From CAYXVB01 sp964467785 (lineage in GTDB: Bacteria > Bdellovibrionota > UBA1018), in assembly GCA_964467785.1 (NCBI GenBank), contig CAYXVB010000088.1, positions 1-14,700 on the forward strand: a stretch of DNA of 14,700 nt, read 5' to 3'. Of this stretch, positions 7,946-14,700 are shown piece by piece; the stretch's first letter is position 1, and each line of letters starts with the position of its first letter. The position numbers and the translations under genes were made by a program. Below the pieces are notes generated by a model. The model saw only the letters and a list, made by a program, of their open reading frames with translations, was not told where the DNA came from and made no database searches.

Positions 7946-7984
7946 ACCCGGCTGGGCCTACACGGTTCAGCCGGGTTTTTTTTT
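7946..7984 (+). terminator. Strong intrinsic terminator
   Basis: A perfect nine-pair stem, ACCCGGCTG (7946-7954) against CAGCCGGGT (7968-7976), encloses a 13-base loop and leads straight into a run of nine Ts (7976-7984). It follows the stop codon of the 747-residue gene by 24 bases. On the minus strand it lacks a T tract, so it ends plus-strand transcription only. Confidence 0.92.
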
Positions 7985-8002
7985 CTCGGGATCTCGTCGC
8001 GC

Positions 8003-8608
8003 CTATTCGCCGGCGCCACGACCGGAGTTCCGGTCCGTCCACGCGAACTGGGTCTCGGGCTGGGTGGTGAGGTCGAGGTGCAGCTCGAGGTCGTCCTTCA
8101 TGTTCTTTTCGGTCACGCCGAAGTCAGACGCCTTGAGCGGGATCCGGCCCTCGATCCGGTAGGAATCGTTTTCGGCCCGGCGGATCATGAGCGGAAACTG
8201 GATTTCCTTCTCTCGGCCGTTCCATTTGATCCGCGAGCGGACGGTGAGCGTCGCCGGAAGCGCGCCCGTGTCGCTCTCTCCCTGACCCGTGCGCTGCCAG
8301 CTGTCGGTGCTGACGCGGATCTCTGAAGTCTGTTCGGAAAATTCCGTGGGAGTGATGGCCGCCTCCAGCCCGGAGGATGACCAGTGCATGGGATCGAGCC
8401 GTAGTGCCACGAACCACCGGGCCAACCCGATGGTATCGCTGGAGCTGAGTAATCCAAGGAGCTTAGGTCTCCGGACGACCAAGGAGATTTCCGAGCGAAG
8501 CCGGTCAACCGGAAAGAGCCGGGGCTCCGACGCCATGACCGGTGACGACGCGGTCCAGTAAACCAGTGCCAAAGCCGCCCAACGGGAAGATGAGGTCCGA
8601 CGGTTCAT
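8003..8608 (-). CDS. Exported YceI-like protein
   Basis: From the ATG at 8608 the product has 201 residues with a signal peptide (1-27, hydrophobic AALALVYW, likely cleavage after VMA). The mature part fits the YceI beta-barrel pattern: an opening FPVDRLRSEISLVV (32-45), a strand pair with RLDPMHWSSSGLEAAI (70-85), then SRIKWNGREKEIQFP (125-139) and IEGRIPLKASDFGV (152-165). The IPLKASDFGV segment is the best match. YceI proteins are periplasmic and bind isoprenoid-type lipids in a hydrophobic cavity; the ligand here is unknown. Two earlier in-frame starts are possible. One is ATG at 8668, which overlaps the upstream stop as ATGA. The other is TTG at 8632, ten bases after AAAGGAG. Both would lengthen the n-region. 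It follows the TPR regulator closely and probably shares its transcript. Confidence 0.72.
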   Translation of the reverse strand: MNRRTSSSRWAALALVYWTASSPVMASEPRLFPVDRLRSEISLVVRRPKLLGLLSSSDTIGLARWFVALRLDPMHWSSSGLEAAITPTEFSEQTSEIRVSTDSWQRTGQGESDTGALPATLTVRSRIKWNGREKEIQFPLMIRRAENDSYRIEGRIPLKASDFGVTEKNMKDDLELHLDLTTQPETQFAWTDRNSGRGAGE

Positions 8609-8664
8609 TCCAGCTATGTACCACAAACTCAAAGGCGTCCGACTCCTTTTGGCTGCACGCCTCG

Positions 8665-10143
8665 TCATAAAAGCCGATAACGCGTACCCTTCCCGGCACC
8701 GGTGCGCGCCAGGAGTCCCGAAGTCAGCGCCACTTGGAGGAGGCGGTGCGTGCTTCTCGAAGACAGGCCGCTCCACTTCATCGCGTCGATGTGCGTAAAT
8801 TGCTCCGGCGCGGAGGACTGGGCGCGAAGCGTTTCCAGAAACGAGCCCAGGCGCGCCGTCGCTCCATTCGTACTGGCGGGCTGCCTGGTCAGCCGCAGGG
8901 TAACCTCGCCTTCGAGTCGGTAAGTTCCGGCGTGCTCGCGAATCCGGATCGCAATCTCTTGTTCTTCAGCCCAGGCGCGGAATCTCCGGATCGCCTGATG
9001 AATCACCGTCGGAGAGCTCGTCGGGTTGTAGTGGCGGTCCGGAAAGAGCGCGGAGTGGAGCGCGGGCAGGCGCATCGGGCGGTAAAAGTCTCGGGCGAGC
9101 GCGAGAAGCAGCCGTTGGAGGATCTGGCCCGGCTTCAGGCCGGGGCAGTGCTGAGGATCGATGAGTGGGGTGCGGCTCGCGCCTCTCTTTCCGAGGGTCC
9201 AGTCTAGGTGTTCCGGTGGGACGAAGCGGTGGTGTGTCTGGATCCGTTCCCGAAACGCCTCGAACGGAGTGCCGAAGTAGAGGTGCTCGAGCTTTCGGCC
9301 GAGATGGAAGTCGCAGTCGCGGACGGTTTCCCAGTGTCGGGCGATCTCAGCTTCCTTGCGGACTCGAAGCAGCGCGCGTTCGTCGCGTTCGAGTACGGCC
9401 TTCCATTTCTTCAGAAAGAGTGCGTCCGTCTGCCCGATTTCGCGCAGGAAACTTGAAGCGCGGTTGAGCGCATCGGCGGCTTCCTCGGTGCGTCCCTGCG
9501 TGATGAGCGACTGGGCCTGGATTTCCAGCAGATTCGTGTGCAAGAGATGAAGCCCTTGTTCGTGGGTCCGGGCGATCAGCTCGGGGAGGCGTGGAGCATT
9601 TTGATCGCAAGCGACTTGGGCGGCCGTGAGATTCACTTCGCCGATGAGGCGATCATAGGGAGTCAGAGTCGGGATCGAGACGTAACGTTCCAGGAGCGGA
9701 ATGGCGGGAAGGTAATCCCAACGCGAGAACAAGGCCAGAGCCCGAAAAAATAGTGCGCGCGGAAAGTGCTGCGGATTCACGGATTCGAGAAGCCGAGTCC
9801 CCTCAAGGTCCGCGCCGATCTGGATCAGCGCCGCCGCGTATTCGCCCTTTTCGGCATCAGTGGCTTGCACGACCGTCCTGACATTGGGGCGCACCCAAGG
9901 CGCGAGGAGTTTGACCGAACGCTCCGCAAGCCCGGTGCGGCGGCAAAGGGCAGCCACCTCAGAAAGGAAAGGCCGCTCCACCGGTTCCTGGAGTCGAAGC
10001 TCGAGTTCGCGACGCGCTTGCCGGACCTGGCCCGTGCGGATCTTCTGATCGAGCGCGGAGATCCAGTGCGACCATTCGGGCCACTCGGGCCGAGCCGACG
10101 TAGTCGATGTGCCTGGATTTCGGGGCGGGGGCTCGGGTGTCAT
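8665..10143 (-). CDS. TPR-type transcriptional regulator with two winged-helix-like regions
   Basis: From the ATG at 10143 the product has 492 residues; a TTG at 10152 would add three but overlaps a candidate -10 box. There is no signal peptide, so it is cytoplasmic. The N-terminal two thirds (about 25-290) are helical repeats of TPR style (for example ALFFRALALFSRWDYLPAIP and the repeat ending RTEEAADALN). Residues ~340-413 resemble the OmpR/SARP winged helix (trans_reg_C): ILQRLLLALARDF, then TVIHQAIRRFRAW as the recognition helix and GTYRL as the wing. A second helix-turn-helix-like segment ends the protein (WSGLSSRSTHRLLQVALTSG, then TGAGKGTRYRL as a wing). DNA binding is inferred. The likely targets are its own operon and the divergent gene set. 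Confidence 0.8.
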   Translation of the reverse strand: MTPEPPPRNPGTSTTSARPEWPEWSHWISALDQKIRTGQVRQARRELELRLQEPVERPFLSEVAALCRRTGLAERSVKLLAPWVRPNVRTVVQATDAEKGEYAAALIQIGADLEGTRLLESVNPQHFPRALFFRALALFSRWDYLPAIPLLERYVSIPTLTPYDRLIGEVNLTAAQVACDQNAPRLPELIARTHEQGLHLLHTNLLEIQAQSLITQGRTEEAADALNRASSFLREIGQTDALFLKKWKAVLERDERALLRVRKEAEIARHWETVRDCDFHLGRKLEHLYFGTPFEAFRERIQTHHRFVPPEHLDWTLGKRGASRTPLIDPQHCPGLKPGQILQRLLLALARDFYRPMRLPALHSALFPDRHYNPTSSPTVIHQAIRRFRAWAEEQEIAIRIREHAGTYRLEGEVTLRLTRQPASTNGATARLGSFLETLRAQSSAPEQFTHIDAMKWSGLSSRSTHRLLQVALTSGLLARTGAGKGTRYRLL

Positions 10144-10271
10144 TCGTGCCAAATATATCAGTTTAAATATGACGCATAAAGCTATAAATAGTTGTCAATA
10201 AAAGTCGGGAATGATAAGGCCTCATCTCGGCTAAACACAGTTCCGCCCCGGTCGGGGCAAAGGAGATTGAA
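10144..10271. promoter_or_regulatory. Divergent AT-rich promoter region between TPR regulator and exported-protein genes
   Basis: This gap is far more AT-rich than the genes on either side. On the minus strand TATATT (10157-10152) lies eight bases before the ATG of the regulator; the -35 position 17 bases away reads TTTATG, a weak match. A perfect TTGACA is also present on the minus strand (10198-10193), though without a clear -10 at the right distance. On the plus strand TTGTCA (10192-10197) is followed 15 bases later by GATAAG (10213-10218), giving a leader of about 45 bases for the gene at 10272. The -35-like boxes of the two strands overlap, so one regulator could control both directions. 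Nothing here has been shown to bind. Confidence 0.4.
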
Positions 10272-10994
10272 ATGTTTGGCTTTAAGTCCTTGAAAGAAAA
10301 GACTCTTCTATCCGTAATGTCCAGTGCCGTGGTTTTGGCTTGTGTGCCCGCAGTTTGGGCGGCCTCGGGCAACGGTGGGGGCTATAACGGTCCTTCGCTC
10401 AGCTCTCAGTCAATTCCGATCGCGTTGGATCGGGGCATTACCGTTGAGAATGCGGGTGAGGCGATTCGGATCTGCCTGCTCGATGGCGATTCTCAAGCAG
10501 GGCTCAAGTCCGTTACGGATCGACTCATTCAGGTGCTGGATCGCACTCCGTCGCAGCCGCCCTTTAAACGCGCTCGATGGAGGAAACCTCAGCTGAGCTC
10601 CACAAGAGACATCGAAGTGCTTGGAAGCGCGTTTTGGTCAGTCACCCAAAACAATAAAGTGGATGGATGGATCTCAGCCGGCACGTCCGGATACTTTGCG
10701 ATTTCAGGGTCTCGGTTCGGCCTGGCGGATGATGAATACCTTACATTCAAGGTCAACGAAGGCTTTCCTCAGATTCGCTATGATTCGATTCAAATAGACA
10801 GAGCGTATGATGATTTTGGACGGCCCGCGGAAGTCGCTCATATCCTCAAGGGAGTCAGTATCGTCCTTCCGTCGGATTACGGCACGAAGGTTCCTCTTTT
10901 CAACGTCTGGACCGGCAAACGCACCAGCTTGACTGTCAACGAAGTCGAGTACGTCCAGTGCCTCCAATCCCAGATCCAGCGGCTCGCGGAGTAA
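10272..10994 (+). CDS. Exported hypothetical protein, first gene of the divergent set
   Basis: The 240-residue product begins at an ATG preceded by AAAGGAG seven bases upstream, a near-ideal ribosome site. Residues 1-30 are a signal peptide (LLSVMSSAVVLACVPAVWA, cleavage probably after VWA), followed by a Gly/Asn/Ser-rich linker. The mature domain (about 55-240) mixes helices and strands, with the aromatic segment LGSAFWSVTQ near 117-126 and two cysteines (C68, C230) that could pair in the periplasm. No catalytic motif is visible and I do not recognise the family. The next gene starts nine bases after its stop, so they are almost certainly co-transcribed. Its place beside a zincin-like and an amidoligase-like protein suggests a shared envelope function, which is inference only. 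Confidence 0.85.
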   Translation: MFGFKSLKEKTLLSVMSSAVVLACVPAVWAASGNGGGYNGPSLSSQSIPIALDRGITVENAGEAIRICLLDGDSQAGLKSVTDRLIQVLDRTPSQPPFKRARWRKPQLSSTRDIEVLGSAFWSVTQNNKVDGWISAGTSGYFAISGSRFGLADDEYLTFKVNEGFPQIRYDSIQIDRAYDDFGRPAEVAHILKGVSIVLPSDYGTKVPLFNVWTGKRTSLTVNEVEYVQCLQSQIQRLAE

Positions 10995-11003
10995 GGGAAT
11001 TCT

Positions 11004-12134
11004 GTGAAAGCGCGTATGGAACAGGCCTTGCGACGGGGCGCTCGACTCAAACTCGGGGCCTGTTTCCTCGCTCTCTGGATTCCACAGCTGGCGGGCGCGG
11101 ACTCCTGCACTGCAATTCAGCCCTGGATCTCCGCGAGTGACGCGCTATCTGCCGCCGCCGGAAAGGGGATTCGGGTCGTGAGCGAGGCTCAGAAAGCCGA
11201 GTGGGACACTCGCGCCCGTTCGGCCCATGATCTGGCGCTTGCATATCTCGAAGGCGGAGGCGAGCTTGAGTCCACCCTCGGTCCGTGCATCGAGGGGCTC
11301 GCGGATCGTCAGAACTTCATCAACGCATTTCAAAGCGAGCTCCTCGATGAAAGTGTTGCGCGTCTTCGCGCCGCGCGTTCGCCGATCCTTCGCGATTTGA
11401 TCCGTTCGTATGACTTCCAGCTCGGTCCGAGGAGCGTGGCGCTTTTCCGGCTCACTGGCCACACGATTCAGTCCGAGTCCCCCACGTCCGAGAAGGGGGG
11501 CTTTCATCGTGGGACGAGATCGATCTTCTTGGACGTCTCGCGCATCCCTTCGACCGAATGGCTTCTGATCTTCGCGCATGAGCTCTTGCATAGCCTCGAT
11601 CCGATGTTGTCGGAGGCGGTACGCGGCTACGATCAGCCGCAGCTGCTCGAGCGCCTGGGCGCCCGTGCGCAGATCTTGAGCGACCCTTCCGGGCTTTCGC
11701 GCGAAGACCGTGAAGCGCTCACCCGCTGGATTGAGGCTGGGCTGGGGCGCGGTCTTTGGGCCGAGTACCGCGCGTGGACCCTGACGTTCGCGATCTACGA
11801 TCAGGGCCTGCAGGAAAAACTATGGCCCCGGATTGAGTGGATGGAGCGAATTTTGTCGTCGCGCCGAAAAGACGAGGCTCTCGACGCATTTACCTATCGC
11901 TTTCTCGACGAGCGCTCCGAGGACCGCGAAAGCGGGAATTTTTTCCCATCCGCTGTTCCAAAAAGCCTTGAGCGAAGTCCGCGAAAGAGCCCGGCAGGGC
12001 CGACTTCCGGATCTCGGGGCTCTCGGGCGGCTGGGTACTCCGGGGCCGTTGTTTTAGCTCGTTCAATGATGACTCGGCGGGCACCGGGAAGTTGCTCATT
12101 AAGTTGTCGGTGCACTTTCCCGAATAGAAGTTGA
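11004..12134 (+). CDS. Exported zincin-like metalloprotein (HELLH), C-terminus probably frameshifted
   Basis: The start is GTG, six bases after AAGGGA; an ATG at 11016 is a weaker alternative. The protein is Sec-exported (hydrophobic LGACFLALWIPQLAGA at 17-32). The zinc-peptidase motif HELLH is at 192-196 within LLIFAHELLHSLDP. A downstream helix AEYRAW (253-258) supplies Glu254 as a plausible third ligand, giving a gluzincin-like HExxH...E arrangement. The substrate is unknown. From about residue 313 this frame becomes Arg/Ser/Pro-rich and unlike a folded protein. The +1 frame continues with a helix-like sequence (HPLFQKALSEVRERARQG) and stops at 12057. The switch falls in a T6 run at 11939-11944, so dropping one T would give a protein of about 350 residues. 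The conceptual ORF end overlaps the next start, probably by chance. Confidence 0.75.
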   Translation: MKARMEQALRRGARLKLGACFLALWIPQLAGADSCTAIQPWISASDALSAAAGKGIRVVSEAQKAEWDTRARSAHDLALAYLEGGGELESTLGPCIEGLADRQNFINAFQSELLDESVARLRAARSPILRDLIRSYDFQLGPRSVALFRLTGHTIQSESPTSEKGGFHRGTRSIFLDVSRIPSTEWLLIFAHELLHSLDPMLSEAVRGYDQPQLLERLGARAQILSDPSGLSREDREALTRWIEAGLGRGLWAEYRAWTLTFAIYDQGLQEKLWPRIEWMERILSSRRKDEALDAFTYRFLDERSEDRESGNFFPSAVPKSLERSPRKSPAGPTSGSRGSRAAGYSGAVVLARSMMTRRAPGSCSLSCRCTFPNRS

Positions 12135-13270
12135 TGCGTTTGCGATCTCGACGTGCTGGCCTCTTCGTGGGTGTACTAGGGGGGGTTCTTGCGCTAGCAG
12201 CGCAGGGCGCTGCTGCGGCAGGTCTTTCCGGTCCGGAGTGGACGGTGACGAATCCGGAGATCTTGGAGCTCAGTCGAACGATGGCCATGGATCCGGACGA
12301 CAATTTCAGCAGAGCTCGTTATCTACGAGCACAGTTGGACGCGACGGAAAGCTGGAAGGCGGCGATTCGAAAGCGTTGCCCTGAGTGCCGGATCGACAGC
12401 AATGGCAAGGTCGAGGTGAATGACGCGTTTTGGTTCAAGATCGGGTCAGATCCCTGGGTGCTCGAGGCGACCGCGCAGCCCATGACGCTCGAAGGTCTGG
12501 AGCGCAACCGCGCGCCGATACAAAACGCAGTATGGGACGCCGCCTCCGATGCCGGCCTGATGCCGCATTGGCGCATTGGAAATGGCCATTTGCATCTCGA
12601 TATCGCCTCGCATTTTGGAGAGGACGCTGTGCTTTTCCGAAACTTTGTAGCGGACTTGGCCAATCGCCCCGAGCTTTTCATGGGCGCTCTCAGCATGGAT
12701 TTTCTCAATGCGCCTCCTCTGGCCGTGCTCATGAGCGAGCAGCGACGTGCATTCGCGCGATTGTTGGAGCGCTTTGATCGCGGGGGCATGAGCATCCAGC
12801 AATTCAAGACTGCTATGAATGAGTTGGTCTACGATGGCACTTTCAATAAGAGATACTTGCATCCTAAGAGCTATCCGGCCAAGTATCAGGCGCTCAACCT
12901 CCGCCACGATCATACGGTCGAAGTCCGTGGCCTCAAGCCGCAGGCCAGCATGGACGAACACCTAAAGATCGTGCGGCTCTTTGAATCCCGGATCGAGTCC
13001 CTGAAGAAAGAAAAAGGGCCCATTCCCTATGTTCCCAAGGATTACTCCCAGGCGGTTCAGGAGCGTAGCGTTCGCGCGATGGAATTCTACAGCACGAGCC
13101 TGGACCCGCAAAAGGTGCGCGATGAGTTCCGGCGCTTCGTCGAAGCCGCGGGATTGAACTGGTCCGACTACGAGCCGCTCATGACCGAGGAGCTGAAGCT
13201 CCAGCTCAAGATGCCGGTGTCGAACGCGCTCTGCAGCGACCTGTATGGCTTCGTAAATTCCTTGAAGTAG
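12134..13270 (+). CDS. Exported protein with amidoligase / glutamine-synthetase-like motifs
   Basis: The ATG at 12134 gives 378 residues; a TTG three bases earlier is an unlikely start. Residues 1-29 are a signal peptide (FVGVLGGVLALAAQGAAAA). The body follows the order I know from the putative amidoligase family (PF12224), which has a glutamine-synthetase-type fold. IGSDPWVLEATAQP (103-116) contains the strand with Glu111. A helix is then followed by GHLHLD (151-156), in the place of the family's GxHVHxx strand. KYQALNLRHDH (250-260) and TVEVRG (261-266) match the alNl...tvEfR segment with Glu263 and Arg265, which line the ATP/metal site in this fold. Family members join a carboxylate to an amine with ATP; an exported one is unusual because ATP is scarce outside the cytoplasm. 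The family call rests on motif order alone. Confidence 0.8.
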   Translation: MRLRSRRAGLFVGVLGGVLALAAQGAAAAGLSGPEWTVTNPEILELSRTMAMDPDDNFSRARYLRAQLDATESWKAAIRKRCPECRIDSNGKVEVNDAFWFKIGSDPWVLEATAQPMTLEGLERNRAPIQNAVWDAASDAGLMPHWRIGNGHLHLDIASHFGEDAVLFRNFVADLANRPELFMGALSMDFLNAPPLAVLMSEQRRAFARLLERFDRGGMSIQQFKTAMNELVYDGTFNKRYLHPKSYPAKYQALNLRHDHTVEVRGLKPQASMDEHLKIVRLFESRIESLKKEKGPIPYVPKDYSQAVQERSVRAMEFYSTSLDPQKVRDEFRRFVEAAGLNWSDYEPLMTEELKLQLKMPVSNALCSDLYGFVNSLK

Positions 13271-13307
13271 GCTGGACCAAGATCACGACGCGCCGCGCAT
13301 CGAAAAG

Positions 13308-13336
13308 TTGCCAGGCACCCTAGCGTGAGTTATGGT
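13308..13336 (+). promoter_or_regulatory. Candidate sigma-70 promoter of thyA
   Basis: TTGCCA (13308-13313) matches the -35 consensus at five of six bases. After exactly 17 bases TATGGT (13331-13336) matches the -10 at four of six. The box ends eight bases before the thyA ATG and no Shine-Dalgarno sequence fits between them, so transcription would begin within one or two bases of the start codon. Confidence 0.5.
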
Positions 13337-13344
13337 TTTCGACC

Positions 13345-14136
13345 ATGCGCGCCTACCACGAGCTTCTCAAACACATCCTCGAAAACGGAGTCGAAAAGCG
13401 GGACCGCACGGGTACCGGGACACTCAGCGTCTTTGGTTACCAGATGCGTTACAACCTCGAAGAGGGCTTTCCGCTCGTCACCACCAAGAAGGTCCATCTC
13501 AAGTCCATCATCCATGAGCTGCTTTGGTTCCTGAAGGGCGATACCAACGTCGCCTACCTCAAGCAGAACGGCGTCTCCATCTGGGACGAGTGGGCCGATG
13601 CGGAAGGTAATCTCGGGCCGGTCTACGGCGCCCAGTGGCGCTCCTGGCGCGGCGCGGATGGTCGCACGCATGACCAGATTGCCCGCCTCATCGATCAGAT
13701 CAATTGCCTTATCTGGCAGGAACCGGTCATAGGGCGGCTCCTCTCGTTTGCCGGGTCAGGAANNNNNNNNNNGCCCTGCCACGCGTTCTTCCAGTTCTAC
13801 GTGGCCAAGGGAAAGCTCTCCTGCCAGCTTTACCAACGCAGCGCCGACGTGTTTCTCGGCGTGCCGTTCAACATCGCGAGCTACGCGCTCTTGACGATGA
13901 TGATCGCGCAGGTTTGCGGGCTCAAGCCCGGGGAGTTCGTCCACACCCTGGGCGATGCGCATCTCTATACCAATCATCTCGAGCAGACCCGTTTGCAGCT
14001 CTCGCGCGACTTCCGTGCGCTGCCGGTGATGAAGATTAATCCCGACGTGCGCTCGCTCTTCGACTTCAAGTTCGAAGACTTCACGCTCGAAGGCTACGAC
14101 CCGCATCCGGCCATCAAGGCGCCGGTGGCGGTCTGA
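13345..14136 (+). CDS. thyA: Thymidylate synthase, with an assembly gap and foreign segment in the middle
   Basis: ThyA methylates dUMP to dTMP using 5,10-methylene-tetrahydrofolate and releases dihydrofolate. The 263-residue frame is about the length of the E. coli enzyme (264). It carries the family hallmarks: KRDRTGTGTLSVFG (18-31), FPLVTTKK, HELLWFLKGDTN, IWDEWAD, GPVYGAQWR, the catalytic Cys145 in PCHAFFQFY, SCQLYQRSADVFLGVPFNIA, HLYTNH and the C-terminal EGYDPHPAIKAPVAV. Residues ~120-143, which should hold the dUMP-phosphate-binding Arg pair and the VSAWN segment, do not resemble ThyA; they come from bases 13702-13762 plus ten Ns. This looks like an assembly fault, not loss of the gene, since everything around it is intact and in frame. 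The gene has its own candidate promoter and is followed 14 bases later by folA. Confidence 0.93.
   Translation: MRAYHELLKHILENGVEKRDRTGTGTLSVFGYQMRYNLEEGFPLVTTKKVHLKSIIHELLWFLKGDTNVAYLKQNGVSIWDEWADAEGNLGPVYGAQWRSWRGADGRTHDQIARLIDQINCLIWQEPVIGRLLSFAGSGXXXXPCHAFFQFYVAKGKLSCQLYQRSADVFLGVPFNIASYALLTMMIAQVCGLKPGEFVHTLGDAHLYTNHLEQTRLQLSRDFRALPVMKINPDVRSLFDFKFEDFTLEGYDPHPAIKAPVAV
13684..13762 (-). other. Probable chimeric fragment of a Clp/HSP100 ATPase gene joined into thyA
   Basis: Read on the minus strand, codons from 13731 down to 13684 give YDRFLPDKAIDLIDEA, the conserved segment at the end of the first AAA+ module of ClpA/ClpB/ClpC proteins. It shares codon boundaries with thyA, and its last ~20 bases (13682-13701) are also valid thyA coding sequence (RLIDQI). 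The two genes therefore probably share a short stretch at which an assembler switched. Upstream of the Tyr the frame is broken by a TGA, so only ~50 bases are clearly Clp-like. It is not a functional gene here. Confidence 0.65.
13763..13772. other. Assembly gap (10 Ns) inside thyA
   Basis: Ten consecutive undetermined bases mark a scaffold join. The thyA frame is kept across them only if the gap size is taken literally. The true thyA sequence here is missing. Confidence 0.99.
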
Positions 14137-14150
14137 GGGGGGGCGCGGTC

Positions 14151-14678
14151 ATGAAGCTCTCGCTAATCGCCGCGATGGCCAAGAACCGCGTGATCGGCAG
14201 GGACAATGGCCTGCCATGGAGCCTGCCCGATGATCTCAAACGCTTTCGCGAGCTCACCGCCGGGCATCCCGTCATCCTTGGTCGCAAGACGTTTGAGTCG
14301 ATCCTGGCAATGACTGGCAAGCCCTTGCCTAAGCGCACCAGCATCGTGATCTCCCGCTCGCCAGCGCCCGAGTCCGCGGCGCAGTGGGGGGACTCCGTGC
14401 GTTGGGTCACGTCCCTCGACGCTGCAATCGAACAGGCGCGCGGGCTCGTGCCCGCGGCTCGACCCGAAGCGTTTGTCATTGGTGGCGCCGAGATCTACAA
14501 GCTCGCCCTCGAGAGGTCGGACCGCATCTACCTCACCGAGATCGATGCCGATATGGAGGGGGACGCGATGTTTCCTGAGTTCGAGTCGGGCAAGGGCTTC
14601 CGGCTCCGCGAGAGTTTGCCGCACGCGGCGGATGAGCGGCATGCGGTGAGTTTTCGCTTTAGTCTCTACGAACGCTGA
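14151..14678 (+). CDS. folA: Dihydrofolate reductase
   Basis: The enzyme reduces dihydrofolate to tetrahydrofolate with NADPH, restoring the cofactor that ThyA oxidises, which explains the thyA-folA pair 14 bases apart. The 175-residue product has every DHFR landmark: LIAAMAKNRVIG (5-16), the substrate loop LPWSLPDDLKRF with the proton-donating Asp27, VILGRKTFESI (41-51) with the NADPH-binding Arg, PLPKRTSIVISR (58-69), FVIGGAEIY (108-116) and LTEIDADMEGDAMFP (128-142) with the conserved Thr129. Compared with E. coli (159 residues) there is a small insertion after FESI (LAMTGK), of a kind seen in other bacteria. The start ATG follows a G-rich stretch (GAGGGGGGG) about nine bases upstream that can act as a ribosome site. 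It should be co-transcribed with thyA. Confidence 0.96.
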   Translation: MKLSLIAAMAKNRVIGRDNGLPWSLPDDLKRFRELTAGHPVILGRKTFESILAMTGKPLPKRTSIVISRSPAPESAAQWGDSVRWVTSLDAAIEQARGLVPAARPEAFVIGGAEIYKLALERSDRIYLTEIDADMEGDAMFPEFESGKGFRLRESLPHAADERHAVSFRFSLYER

Positions 14679-14700
14679 TCGAGTAAGGCACTTTTCAGAG

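Noticed and set aside
10193..10198. The perfect TTGACA on the minus strand as the -35 of the main regulator promoter
   Set aside because: At 16-18 bases downstream there is no -10-like hexamer (GCGTCA at 17). It is kept only as part of the divergent region.
13684..13731. A nested antisense clp gene within thyA as real biology
   Set aside because: The match covers only about 16 residues, is cut by a TGA, replaces essential ThyA residues and abuts an N gap, so an assembly chimera is the simpler reading.

Overview
The window looks like a chromosomal stretch from a Gram-negative, probably Bdellovibrionota-like (Oligoflexia/Bdellovibrionia-type) bacterium. The reasons are moderately high GC with tightly packed genes, many Sec-exported proteins of unknown function, an FHA-transmembrane protein, a stand-alone TPR regulator and ordinary proteobacterial thyA-folA. 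This placement is an impression, not a proof. Ten Ns inside thyA show that it is an assembled draft scaffold, probably metagenomic.

Layout. (1) 1-1174: the 3' end of one exported or membrane protein gene, then a complete second one with a related C-terminal hydrophobic helix, probably tandem paralogues. (2) 1240-3631: a class I SAM-dependent methyltransferase and an exported alpha/beta hydrolase of the S33 peptidase type. (3) 3679-5504, minus strand: a tRNA-Pro(UGG) with encoded CCA and a likely terminator, downstream of an FHA protein with one membrane segment. (4) 5678-7984: a 747-residue exported protein with a Gly/Ala-rich hydrophobic core and a Cys-rich tail, closed by a strong intrinsic terminator. 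(5) 8003-10143, minus strand: a TPR protein with two winged-helix-like regions and a YceI-like exported protein. (6) 10272-13270, plus strand and divergent from the regulator: an exported protein of unknown function, an exported HExxH zincin-like protein with a probable C-terminal frameshift, and an exported protein whose motifs resemble the amidoligase / glutamine-synthetase-like fold. (7) 13308-14678: thyA with its own promoter, then folA, for dTMP synthesis and recycling of dihydrofolate.

How they may work together: thyA and folA form the classical thymidylate cycle. The most unusual part is 8003-13270, where a DNA-binding TPR regulator faces a run of three exported proteins, two with enzyme-like motifs (zinc peptidase, amide ligase). 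That could be a cell-envelope or peptide-modifying module, but this is inference from gene order and motifs.

Two sequence-quality problems matter to any user. A T6 run in the zincin gene appears to shift the frame. Within thyA, about 60 bases before the N gap do not encode ThyA; their minus strand encodes a signature of Clp/HSP100 ATPases, which points to a chimeric join. No intergenic stretch exceeds 300 bases, and I see no CRISPR array, insertion sequence, rRNA or recognisable riboswitch.
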